A stretch of 64,000 nt of DNA from Microbacterium sp. MYb72 (GTDB lineage: Bacteria; Actinomycetota; Actinomycetes; Actinomycetales; Microbacteriaceae). Position 1 is the stretch's first letter, and every line of letters begins with the position of its first letter. The DNA is taken from NCBI RefSeq assembly GCF_002979415.1, contig NZ_PCOT01000001.1, forward strand, positions 163,013 to 227,012. Direction: 5' to 3'. Made by a program: the position numbers and the translations under genes. The notes beneath the pieces were generated by a model. That model was not told the origin of the DNA, ran no database searches, and saw only the letters and a list, made by a program, of their open reading frames with translations. Below, one piece after another: positions 1 through 11,272 of this stretch.

Positions 1-899
1 TCGCGCGCGGTGCCGTGCACCTGCGGCGTGCAGCGCAGCGAGTAGGCGTCCTGCACGCGGCCGTCCTCCGGGCCCTTGTGGCTGTGCACCATCGGGGAGT
101 CGCCGAGGAACGCGCGCAGGTTCGCGGCGGAGGTTCCCTGACCGACCTGCGGACGCAGCGCCATGAGGTCGGCGGCGAACACGGCGTCGGTGCCGAGCTG
201 CGACTCGATCGACATCGCGGCCGCGATGTCGGCGGTGACCAGGAGCTCCTCCAGGTCATGCAGTGCGAGCACCAGGGTGCCGAGCATGCCGTCGGTGCCG
301 TTGATGAGGGCGAGGCCCTCCTTCTCGACGAGGGTGAGCGGCTCGATCCCCGCAGCGGCGAGCGCCTCGGATGCCGGGAGCAGCGTGCCTGCGGCGTCGC
401 GGACGTCTCCCTCGCCCATGGTGGCGAGCGCGATGTGCGCGAGCGGCGCGAGGTCGCCGGAGCAGCCGAGCGAGCCGTACTCGCGCACGATCGGGGTGAT
501 CCCCGCGTTGAGGAGTGCCGCGTAGGTCTCGACGACGACCGGTCGCACGCCGGTGCGCCCCGAGGCGAGCGTCTGCAGGCGCAGCAGCTGAAGGCCGCGC
601 GTGACCTCGCGCTCGATCTCCGCGCCGGTGCCGGCGGCGTGCGAGCGGATCAGGCTGGCCTGCAGCTGCAGGCGGCGCTCGGGGGCGATGAACGTCGTCG
701 CGAGCGCGCCGAAGCCCGTGGAGACCCCGTAGTGCGGGTTCGGGTCCGCGGCGAGGCCGTCGATCACGGTGCGGGTCTCGGCGACGCGGGCGAGAGCCTC
801 GGGGGCGATGACGACGGGGGCGCCGTGTCGGGCGACGGCGACGACGTCGGCGTGGCGCAGGGGCTCGACGCCGACGAGAACGGGGGACTGATCACTCAT
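1..899 (-). CDS. hutH: Histidine ammonia-lyase, N-terminal part (gene runs off the left edge)
   Basis: Deaminates L-histidine to urocanate, the first step of cytosolic histidine degradation. The first 299 codons are present, starting at the ATG whose A is base 899. The self-forming MIO cofactor segment reads GSLGCSGDLAPLAH, with Cys146-Ser147-Gly148 as the cyclizing triad; Cys instead of Ala at the first position also occurs in other actinobacterial enzymes. The active-site segment PHYGVSTGFGALA lies near residue 57. The family is about 510 residues, so roughly 210 are missing beyond base 1. It is divergent from an IclR-type regulator whose start region carries an inverted repeat, so regulation by that protein is likely (inference). 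Confidence 0.95.
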   Translation of the reverse strand, partial: MSDQSPVLVGVEPLRHADVVAVARHGAPVVIAPEALARVAETRTVIDGLAADPNPHYGVSTGFGALATTFIAPERRLQLQASLIRSHAAGTGAEIEREVTRGLQLLRLQTLASGRTGVRPVVVETYAALLNAGITPIVREYGSLGCSGDLAPLAHIALATMGEGDVRDAAGTLLPASEALAAAGIEPLTLVEKEGLALINGTDGMLGTLVLALHDLEELLVTADIAAAMSIESQLGTDAVFAADLMALRPQVGQGTSAANLRAFLGDSPMVHSHKGPEDGRVQDAYSLRCTPQVHGTAR

Positions 900-952
900 A
901 CGTCGATTCCACACCGTCGCGGTCGCGCGCGGCACCGGTTCATGGCATCCTT

Positions 953-970
953 TGTCTGTGATACCAGACA
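953..970. promoter_or_regulatory. Inverted repeat TGTCTG-N6-CAGACA between hutH and the IclR gene
   Basis: Perfect six-base arms around a six-base spacer whose central AT is also symmetric. It overlaps the start codon region of the divergent IclR-type regulator, a typical place for an autoregulatory operator also controlling hutH. Binding is inferred. Confidence 0.5.
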
Positions 971-1731
971 TATCGGATGCCGCCTCCGCCCAGGTTCCGG
1001 CGGCGGAGAACACGCTCCGCATCCTGCGCTACCTCGCCGGACGACCGGCGCCGGTCGCGGCATCCGCCATCGCCAGGGAGCTCGCACTCCCCCGGTCGAC
1101 CGTGTACCACCTGCTCACGACGCTCGCCGCGCACGGCTTCGTCCTCCATCTCCGCGAGGAGCGGCGATGGGGTCTCGGCACCTCGGCGTTCGAGCTCGCC
1201 GGCGGCTACGCACGGCAACAGCCCCTCGCCCGTCTCGGGCGTCCGCTCGTGGCCTCCCTCTCCGATCGCCTCGGCGAGAGCACGCACCTCGCCGTGATGA
1301 GCGGCGGAGACGTGCTCTACATCGTCGAGGAGCGCGCTCCTCGACGGCCCGCGCTGATCACCGACGTCGGCGTGCGGCTCCCCGCGCACCTGACGGCGTC
1401 GGGACGCGCCATGCTCGCATCCCTTCCCCGTGAGCAGGTGCGGGCGCTCTACCCGAGCGCCTCCTCGTTCCCCGACCGCACCGGCCTAGGCCCCCGCAAG
1501 CCGGGTGAGCTCCGCGAGCTCCTGCGCGAGGTGCGCGGCCGCGGATACGCCACGGAAGACAGCGAGGTCGCCGACGGGCTGCGCAGCGTGGGCGTCGCGG
1601 TGCGCGATCACGCCGGATGGCCGATCGCCGCCGTTGCCGTCACCTGGGCGGACGGCGACCTCGACGAGAGCGCTCTGGCGGATGCCGTGCGCGACACCGC
1701 GGCGACGCTGGAGTCCCGCCTGAAACGCTGA
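958..1731 (+). CDS. IclR-family transcriptional regulator, probably of histidine utilization
   Basis: About 257 residues, the usual IclR length. An N-terminal winged helix-turn-helix covers roughly residues 10-70 (AENTLRILRYLAG, then SAIARELALPRSTVYHLLTT), followed by an IclR effector domain from about residue 75 with the motif LTASGRAMLA. I chose the GTG at 958 because a weak -10 (CATCCT, 946-951) sits six bases upstream, which fits leaderless starts elsewhere here; the in-frame TTG at 952 is the alternative. Divergent from hutH, with an inverted repeat over the start, it probably controls hutH and itself. The effector is unknown; histidine or urocanate is only inferred from context. Confidence 0.9.
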   Translation: MIPDISDAASAQVPAAENTLRILRYLAGRPAPVAASAIARELALPRSTVYHLLTTLAAHGFVLHLREERRWGLGTSAFELAGGYARQQPLARLGRPLVASLSDRLGESTHLAVMSGGDVLYIVEERAPRRPALITDVGVRLPAHLTASGRAMLASLPREQVRALYPSASSFPDRTGLGPRKPGELRELLREVRGRGYATEDSEVADGLRSVGVAVRDHAGWPIAAVAVTWADGDLDESALADAVRDTAATLESRLKR

Positions 1732-1740
1732 GTATCGGAA

Positions 1741-1758
1741 TGTCGCAGACCTGCGACA
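1741..1758. promoter_or_regulatory. Inverted repeat TGTCGCAG-AC-CTGCGACA
   Basis: Perfect eight-base arms with a two-base centre, between the IclR gene and the OmpA-domain lipoprotein gene. It lies about 30 bases upstream of the likely -10 of the next gene, so an operator is plausible. The two-base loop is too tight for a good terminator and no T-run follows. Confidence 0.4.
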
Positions 1759-1789
1759 CGATGGCGACAGTCCCGCCACACCCACTGGC

Positions 1790-1795
1790 TACTGT
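1790..1795 (+). promoter_or_regulatory. -10 element TACTGT, leaderless promoter of the OmpA-lipoprotein operon
   Basis: A TANNNT hexamer lies exactly six bases before the ATG at 1802, the spacing expected when transcription starts at the start codon. No ribosome-binding site precedes that ATG. Confidence 0.45.
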
Positions 1796-1801
1796 CGAAG
1801 C

Positions 1802-2992
1802 ATGACCTCCTCGACCAGCACCATCCGTCGCCGCGGCCTCGTTCTCGGCCTGGCCGCGACCCTCCTCTTCACCGGCTGCGCAGCCGAGCCGGCCTCCGGC
1901 GGGAAGAAGCCGCCCGCATCGTCCACTCCGTCGGCCTCCGCTCCCCGGACCTCCGTGGTGCCGGGGTACGACGTGGGACAGTTCCCTGCCGTGCCGCTGT
2001 TCGTGCTCCCCGACCTGGCGCTGCTCGACACCTCGGCATCCGCCTTCACGATCGAGGTGAACGACGCGCTCTCCGACATCCCCGGCGTCACGGCCACCCC
2101 GGCGCACTGCGATGCGTCGGGCGGCGTGGTGTCCGGCAACGGCACGTCGTTCCTCTACGGCGACGGCTCCGGCACGTTCACCGGCGCAGACGGCACCGTG
2201 CAGAACTTCGGAGACGGGTCCGGCAATTCCACGATCAACGGCGTCACGATCCAGAACTTCGGAGACGGCTCCGGCAACTACTCGGACGGCACCGTCACGA
2301 TCCAGAACTTCGGAGACGGCTCCGGCAATTACTCCGACGCGACGAAGACCGTGCAGATCTTCGGAGACGGGTCGGGCAACTACTCCGACGGCGCCGTGAC
2401 GATCCAGAACTTCGGAGACGGCTCCGGCAACTTCTCCGACGGCACCGTCACGATCCAGAACTTCGGAGACGGCTCCGGCAACTACTCCGACGGCAGGATC
2501 AGCATCCAGAACTTCGGAGACGGCACCGCGCTCGTCGACGGCGAGACCGTCGACGCCGACAAGCTCCCTCCCGTGCCGAAGCTCGGCTCCTTCCCTCCCC
2601 TGGGCGCACTCGCCCCGATCGAATCCTGCGGCACGACGCTCACCTTCGACGACGGTGTCCTGTTCGACTTCGATCGGAGCGATATCCGCCCGGACGCGGC
2701 CACCACCCTGGATGCCGTCGCCGAGGTGTTCGGCTCGCTGTCCGTCGCCCAGGCGCAGGTCTCGGGCCACACGGATGCGATCGGCTCGGATGACGCCAAC
2801 CAGAAGCTCTCCGAGGACCGAGCCCAGTCCGTCGTCGCGGGTCTGGAGAAGCGTGGCGTGACGGCGTCGCTCACGGCGGAGGGCTTCGGCGAGTCCCGCC
2901 CCGTCGCTCCCAATGAAGTGGACGGATCAGACAACCCCGCAGGTCGGCAGCTCAACCGTCGGGTGGAGATCTTCATCCCGGCGACGCTCTGA
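1802..2992 (+). CDS. OmpA-domain lipoprotein with tandem FGDGSGNYSDG repeats
   Basis: 396 residues. The signal peptide ends in a lipobox (LFTGC, lipidated Cys26), so the protein is exported and membrane-anchored. A Gly/Asp/Asn-rich tract at residues 119-242 holds eight copies (first and last degenerate) of a unit of about 17 residues centred on QNFGDGSGNYSDG; its regular alternation suggests a beta-solenoid (inference). The C-terminus (residues 285-395) is an OmpA-type peptidoglycan-binding domain with LFDFDRSDIRPD, SGHTDAIGSDDANQKLSEDR and NRRVEI, which keeps the conserved Asp and Arg that contact peptidoglycan. It probably tethers membrane to wall. It heads an operon with a DUF3060 lipoprotein and a two-component system. 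The function of the repeat tract is unknown. Confidence 0.88.
   Translation: MTSSTSTIRRRGLVLGLAATLLFTGCAAEPASGGKKPPASSTPSASAPRTSVVPGYDVGQFPAVPLFVLPDLALLDTSASAFTIEVNDALSDIPGVTATPAHCDASGGVVSGNGTSFLYGDGSGTFTGADGTVQNFGDGSGNSTINGVTIQNFGDGSGNYSDGTVTIQNFGDGSGNYSDATKTVQIFGDGSGNYSDGAVTIQNFGDGSGNFSDGTVTIQNFGDGSGNYSDGRISIQNFGDGTALVDGETVDADKLPPVPKLGSFPPLGALAPIESCGTTLTFDDGVLFDFDRSDIRPDAATTLDAVAEVFGSLSVAQAQVSGHTDAIGSDDANQKLSEDRAQSVVAGLEKRGVTASLTAEGFGESRPVAPNEVDGSDNPAGRQLNRRVEIFIPATL
2157..2530 (+). repeat. Tandem in-frame repeat encoding (VTIQNFGDGSGNYSDG)n
   Basis: Eight units of about 48-51 bp inside the OmpA-lipoprotein gene. The core TTCGGAGACGG(C/G)TC(C/G)GGCAA is nearly identical between units, while flanking codons vary. 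Such DNA identity allows unit gain or loss by recombination. Confidence 0.85.
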
Positions 2993-3012
2993 AAAGACGA
3001 GAGGATAGAACC

Positions 3013-3522
3013 ATGCGAGCACCGCGTCTGATGCCCCTCCTCTCCCTCGCCCTTCTCGCGGCGGGCTTGACCGGATGCACAGTGGGGATCGTCGATCCGT
3101 CCGAACCCTCGCAGAAGGCCCCCACGCAGGAGCAGACGTCGCAGGCTCCGGATGCCGAGAAGGAGACGCCGGAGGCCGAGACGCCCGCGACCTCCGGGCT
3201 GAGCGCCGACGGGCAGGAGGAACGCGATCGGCTCATCGCCGCGGCCACCACCACGATGCCGTGCCCTGACGGTCCGCTGACCGCCGACGGGGCGATCGTC
3301 CGGGTCGAGGGCGCATGCCCCGAGCTCGTGATCGAGATCGACGCGGGCGTCGTGATCGCCGACGACGTCGACGAGCTCACGCTCGAGGGCAGCGGGACCG
3401 TCGTGTACGCCGAGAACCTCGGTGTCGTCACGGTCACCGGCAGTGCGAGCTCGATCTTCTGGTCGGGCGCCACCCCGACGGTGCACGACAGCGGCTCGTC
3501 CAACACGCTGCGAAAGGGCTGA
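3013..3522 (+). CDS. DUF3060-domain lipoprotein
   Basis: 169 residues with a lipoprotein signal peptide (LTGC, Cys22), then a Pro/Glu/Thr-rich linker (about residues 30-75) and a C-terminal DUF3060 region (about 90-168) of short beta strands separated by Gly/Asp/Ser turns, for example VVTVTGSASSIFWSG. DUF3060 proteins are actinobacterial secreted or anchored proteins of unknown function. A ribosome-binding site GAGAGGA precedes the ATG, which lies 20 bases after the OmpA-lipoprotein gene; the response regulator follows two bases after the stop. The context suggests a cell-envelope role, possibly as an input or output of the downstream two-component system (inference). Confidence 0.8.
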   Translation: MRAPRLMPLLSLALLAAGLTGCTVGIVDPSEPSQKAPTQEQTSQAPDAEKETPEAETPATSGLSADGQEERDRLIAAATTTMPCPDGPLTADGAIVRVEGACPELVIEIDAGVVIADDVDELTLEGSGTVVYAENLGVVTVTGSASSIFWSGATPTVHDSGSSNTLRKG

Positions 3523-3524
3523 GC

Positions 3525-4232
3525 ATGGACGCGCCGGACCGCCCGCGGATCCTCATCGTCGACGACGACGAGGCGATCACGGGGGCGCTCGGCGCGTTCC
3601 TCGGGCGCAGCGGATTCGACGTGCGCATCGCGGAGGACGGCCGCGCAGGCCTCCTCGAGGTCGAGCGCGACGCCCCCGACCTCGTCGTGTGCGATGTGCT
3701 CATGCCCCATGTCGACGGGCGCGAGTTCGTGCGCCGCGTACGTGCGCGCCAGCTCTGGCTGCCGATCATCCTGCTCACCCAGGTGGGCGAATCGTGGGAG
3801 CGCAGTGCCGCGCTCGACGAAGGCGCCGACGACTATCTGAACAAGCCCTTCGATCCTCACGAGCTGATCTCGAGGATCCGCGCCGTGCTGCGCCGTACCG
3901 AACAGGGCGCCGGTTCTCTCCGCTCCGCGCCGCGCCTGCGTGCCCTCGACCTGACCCTCGACCGCACCGCTCGCCGGGTCTGGCGCGGTGATGCCGAACT
4001 GACGCTCACGCCCAAGGCGCTGACGCTGCTCGAGTACCTCATGCTCCACCCGCAGGAGGTCCACACGCGCGAGCGCCTCCTCTCCACCCTCTGGGGCTTC
4101 GACTTCGCCACATCGAGCAGAGCCGTCGATCACCGGATCGCCGAGCTCCGACGGGTCCTGGGAGACGGGCGCTTCATCGAGACCGCGCAGAGCATGGGCT
4201 ATCAGTTCGTCCCGAAGGTCGTGGCCGGATGA
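3525..4232 (+). CDS. OmpR/PhoB-family response regulator
   Basis: 235 residues: a receiver domain (about 8-122) with acidic pocket VDDDE, phospho-acceptor Asp57 in LVVCDVLMPH and conserved Lys in LNKPFD, then a winged-helix DNA-binding domain (about 140-233) with LTPKALTLLEYLMLHP and SRAVDHRIAELRRVLGD. The start is the ATG two bases after the DUF3060 gene. Its stop overlaps the kinase start by four bases (ATGA), so the two are translationally coupled. Target genes are unknown; control of its own operon, including the two lipoproteins, is the simplest guess. Confidence 0.93.
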   Translation: MDAPDRPRILIVDDDEAITGALGAFLGRSGFDVRIAEDGRAGLLEVERDAPDLVVCDVLMPHVDGREFVRRVRARQLWLPIILLTQVGESWERSAALDEGADDYLNKPFDPHELISRIRAVLRRTEQGAGSLRSAPRLRALDLTLDRTARRVWRGDAELTLTPKALTLLEYLMLHPQEVHTRERLLSTLWGFDFATSSRAVDHRIAELRRVLGDGRFIETAQSMGYQFVPKVVAG

Positions 4233-5158
4233 GCCGCCGCGCCGACGTCGCCCTGGGCATCCTGACCGCCGTACCGGTGGCGCTGTGCACGCTCACGGCC
4301 GGCGGGATGCTGTTGGCCGGAGACGAGCGCCTCCTGACGATGAGCACGCCCCTTCCTGCCGCGACCTTTGCAGCGGGGCTCGTCCTGTCCGCGGTCCCGC
4401 TCACCGTGCTGGTAGCGCGCAACCGCGCCCGGCGCCGCGACGTCCGAAACGACGCGCGCGCGAGGGATGCGGCGGATGCGGCAGCCCTCCACGAGCGCGC
4501 GACCCACCAGCGCTTCCTCGCCCGGCTCGATCATGAGCTGAAGAACCCGATCACTGCCATCCGTGCGACCGCCGTCGCGGCTCAGGACGGCTCGCAGACC
4601 GACGCATGGCGAACGATAGACGCCCAGGCCGCGAAGCTCAGCACACTCATCCGCGATCTGCGGAAGCTCGCCGAACTGGAGACCCGGCCACTCGACAGAG
4701 AGCAGGTCGACCTCGAGCAGCTGCTGAGCGAATCCGTCACCGCACTCGCGCAGCAGAACCCCACCGCGGGCGCCAGGGTCGTCCTCGCCGTCACCCGGGT
4801 CCCGTGGGCGGTCCCGCCGCTCTCCGTCGACGTCGACCTCCTCTCCGTCGCGCTGGACAACGTGCTGGGCAACGCCGCGAAGTACTCCGAGTCCGGCCCC
4901 ATCGAGGTGCGTCTGCGTGAACAGGACGGCTGGGCGGTCATCGAGGTGGCGGATGCCGGTCGCGGCATCCCCTCCGCCGAACTGTCCACTGTGTTCGACG
5001 AACTGGCGCGTGCGCAGAACGCACGCGATGTGAGCGGCTCAGGTATCGGTCTCACGCTCGTGGCGACGGTGATGCGCCGCCACGGCGGCGATGTGTCGAT
5101 CCGTTCTGCGGAAGGCGCCGGCAGCGTGCTGACGCTTCGCCTGCCGATCGCCCGCTGA
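4229..5158 (+). CDS. Sensor histidine kinase, partner of the upstream regulator
   Basis: 309 residues with two N-terminal membrane segments (about 7-29 and 43-65) and almost nothing between them, so it lacks a large extracellular sensor. The HisKA box is ARLDHELKNPITAIRAT with His102; the ATPase domain has N box DNVLGNAAKYS, DAGRGIP and GSGIGLTL. A kinase with so little outside the membrane usually senses in the membrane or through partners; the two co-transcribed lipoproteins are obvious candidates (inference). It is the last gene before the terminator at 5207-5238. Confidence 0.93.
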   Translation: MSRRADVALGILTAVPVALCTLTAGGMLLAGDERLLTMSTPLPAATFAAGLVLSAVPLTVLVARNRARRRDVRNDARARDAADAAALHERATHQRFLARLDHELKNPITAIRATAVAAQDGSQTDAWRTIDAQAAKLSTLIRDLRKLAELETRPLDREQVDLEQLLSESVTALAQQNPTAGARVVLAVTRVPWAVPPLSVDVDLLSVALDNVLGNAAKYSESGPIEVRLREQDGWAVIEVADAGRGIPSAELSTVFDELARAQNARDVSGSGIGLTLVATVMRRHGGDVSIRSAEGAGSVLTLRLPIAR

Positions 5159-5206
5159 CAAGCTCCAACGGCACACACGGCGTCGACAGAGAAGATCCGT
5201 TAACGC

Positions 5207-5238
5207 AGAAGAGCCACCCGGTGACGGGTGGCTCTTCT
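5207..5238. terminator. Strong hairpin terminator after the histidine kinase gene
   Basis: Perfect 14-bp stem (AGAAGAGCCACCCG pairing with CGGGTGGCTCTTCT) and a GTGA loop. It lies between the plus-strand operon and the minus-strand rRNA operon and could stop transcription from either side. Confidence 0.85.
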
Positions 5239-5290
5239 CACTGAGCGTGCGACGTACTGCGCGCACAATCTGTTTTGTTCGTGTATATGC

Positions 5291-5322
5291 AAAATGGCCA
5301 CCCAGCGATGGGTGGCCATTTT
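5291..5322 (-). terminator. Terminator of the rRNA operon
   Basis: 13-bp perfect stem (AAAATGGCCACCC pairing with GGGTGGCCATTTT) with a six-base loop, directly after the 5S gene. Read from the minus strand, the stem ends in a run of T. Confidence 0.88.
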
Positions 5323-5335
5323 GACTAAAAGGAGT

Positions 5336-5452
5336 CCGGCGGTGTCCTACTCTCCCACAGGGTCCCCCCTGCAGTACCATCGGCGCTGTGAGGCTTAGCT
5401 TCCGGGTTCGGAATGTAACCGGGCGTTTCCCTCACGCTATGGCCGCCGAAAC
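5336..5452 (-). rRNA. rrf: 5S ribosomal RNA
   Basis: About 117 bases with typical actinobacterial 5S order: GTTTCGGCGGCCATAGCG at the 5' end, CCGAACCCGGAAGCTAAG in the middle and GGAGAGTAGGACACCGCC at the 3' end. Ends are estimated to within a few bases. Confidence 0.95.
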
Positions 5453-5570
5453 ACTATTGATGTTTCAATCAGTACACAACATGTGCACGAAAAAGTTCGT
5501 GTGTGTTGTGTGGTTCTCGACCGTACATCGAGAACCACTCAGTGGACGCGTAGCACCTACAAACGGTGTG
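5453..5570 (-). other. 23S-5S spacer with processing structures
   Basis: Holds an 11-bp hairpin (5510-5538, arms GTGGTTCTCGA and TCGAGAACCAC). Bases 5528-5550 are complementary to the 16S-23S spacer at 8784-8806, forming the stem that brackets 23S rRNA. Confidence 0.7.
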
Positions 5571-10611
<5,041 letters not shown>

Positions 10612-10860
10612 AAAAGAAATGCATACCCCACCGGGAAAACGGTGACGCAGCGAGTTTGATGCTGACCAAAGAGACAAATTCATTGCTGACTTCATCCGAA
10701 TGCCAACCCCCCAAAAGAAGGGCTGGTCTTTGATCCAAAGGAATCTCACCTAGCCGAAGCTAGATCGAGGTTATTTGGCATTTGACAAGTGCACGCTGTT
10801 GAGTTCTCAAGGATCGGACGCTCCCCCGACCCAGTCATCACAACCAGGCCCGAAGGGCAA
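10612..10860 (-). other. rRNA leader region
   Basis: Transcribed leader of about 250 bases. It contains CCTTGAGAACTCAACAGCG (10812-10794), the 5' strand of the pre-16S stem and similar to actinobacterial antitermination motifs, and a small hairpin CTAGC-CGAA-GCTAG at 10750-10763. Confidence 0.65.
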
Positions 10861-10867
10861 CTTCTCA

Positions 10868-10895
10868 ATCTTACCGGAGCAATTCAGGCTGTCAA
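10868..10895 (-). promoter_or_regulatory. rRNA promoter P1 (proximal)
   Basis: -35 TTGACA (10895-10890), 16-base spacer, -10 TAAGAT (10873-10868). The predicted start is near 10861. Confidence 0.75.
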
Positions 10896-10963
10896 ATCGA
10901 CACGCCGGAAGCTCGGGAGCTGATGTTATTGCCAGGCGCTTACCGCGCCGAGGCAACTCGACT

Positions 10964-10991
10964 AGCTTACCCGATTCCGTTTCGCTGTCAA
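10964..10991 (-). promoter_or_regulatory. rRNA promoter P2 (distal)
   Basis: -35 TTGACA (10991-10986), 16-base spacer, -10 TAAGCT (10969-10964). The architecture and the base following the -35 match P1, so the two look like a duplicated promoter unit 96 bases apart. Confidence 0.75.
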
Positions 10992-10999
10992 ATCGACGC

Positions 11000-11041
11000 G
11001 ATCCGGAATCCGGATCCCCACATCAGACAGAAGTATGTCTG
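11000..11041. promoter_or_regulatory. Two palindromes upstream of the rRNA promoters
   Basis: 11000-11016 is the perfect palindrome GATCCGGA-A-TCCGGATC. 11024-11041 is CAGACA-N6-TGTCTG. Both lie just upstream of the distal rRNA -35, where activators or upstream elements act. No regulator is identifiable. Confidence 0.4.
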
Positions 11042-11260
11042 CGATCTTCTCCGAGGAGCTGATCGTGTGGGGGTGGTTCTCCGCTTGAGGGGGGTAAGGC
11101 TCTCGGCCTCTCCGCTTCCCTGTGGGGCGAACAAGTAATAACTTACGTGGATCCCGGGCCTCCGGCAAATCGGGCCGTACCCCCCGGGCGTGTCGTCGTC
11201 GCCGGTCCCGCTATTTCCCCCTGGCCAGATCGCGAATCCGGCGTCCATCGCGCCGCGGAG

Positions 11261-11266
11261 TACGAT
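11261..11266 (+). promoter_or_regulatory. -10 element TACGAT, leaderless promoter of the CoA-transferase gene
   Basis: TANNNT hexamer six bases before the ATG at 11273. Confidence 0.4.
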
Positions 11267-11272
11267 CGGCTC

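Noticed and set aside
11147..11272. N-terminal extension of the CoA-transferase frame
   Set aside because: Upstream codons have no family resemblance and the ATG at 11273 has a properly spaced -10.
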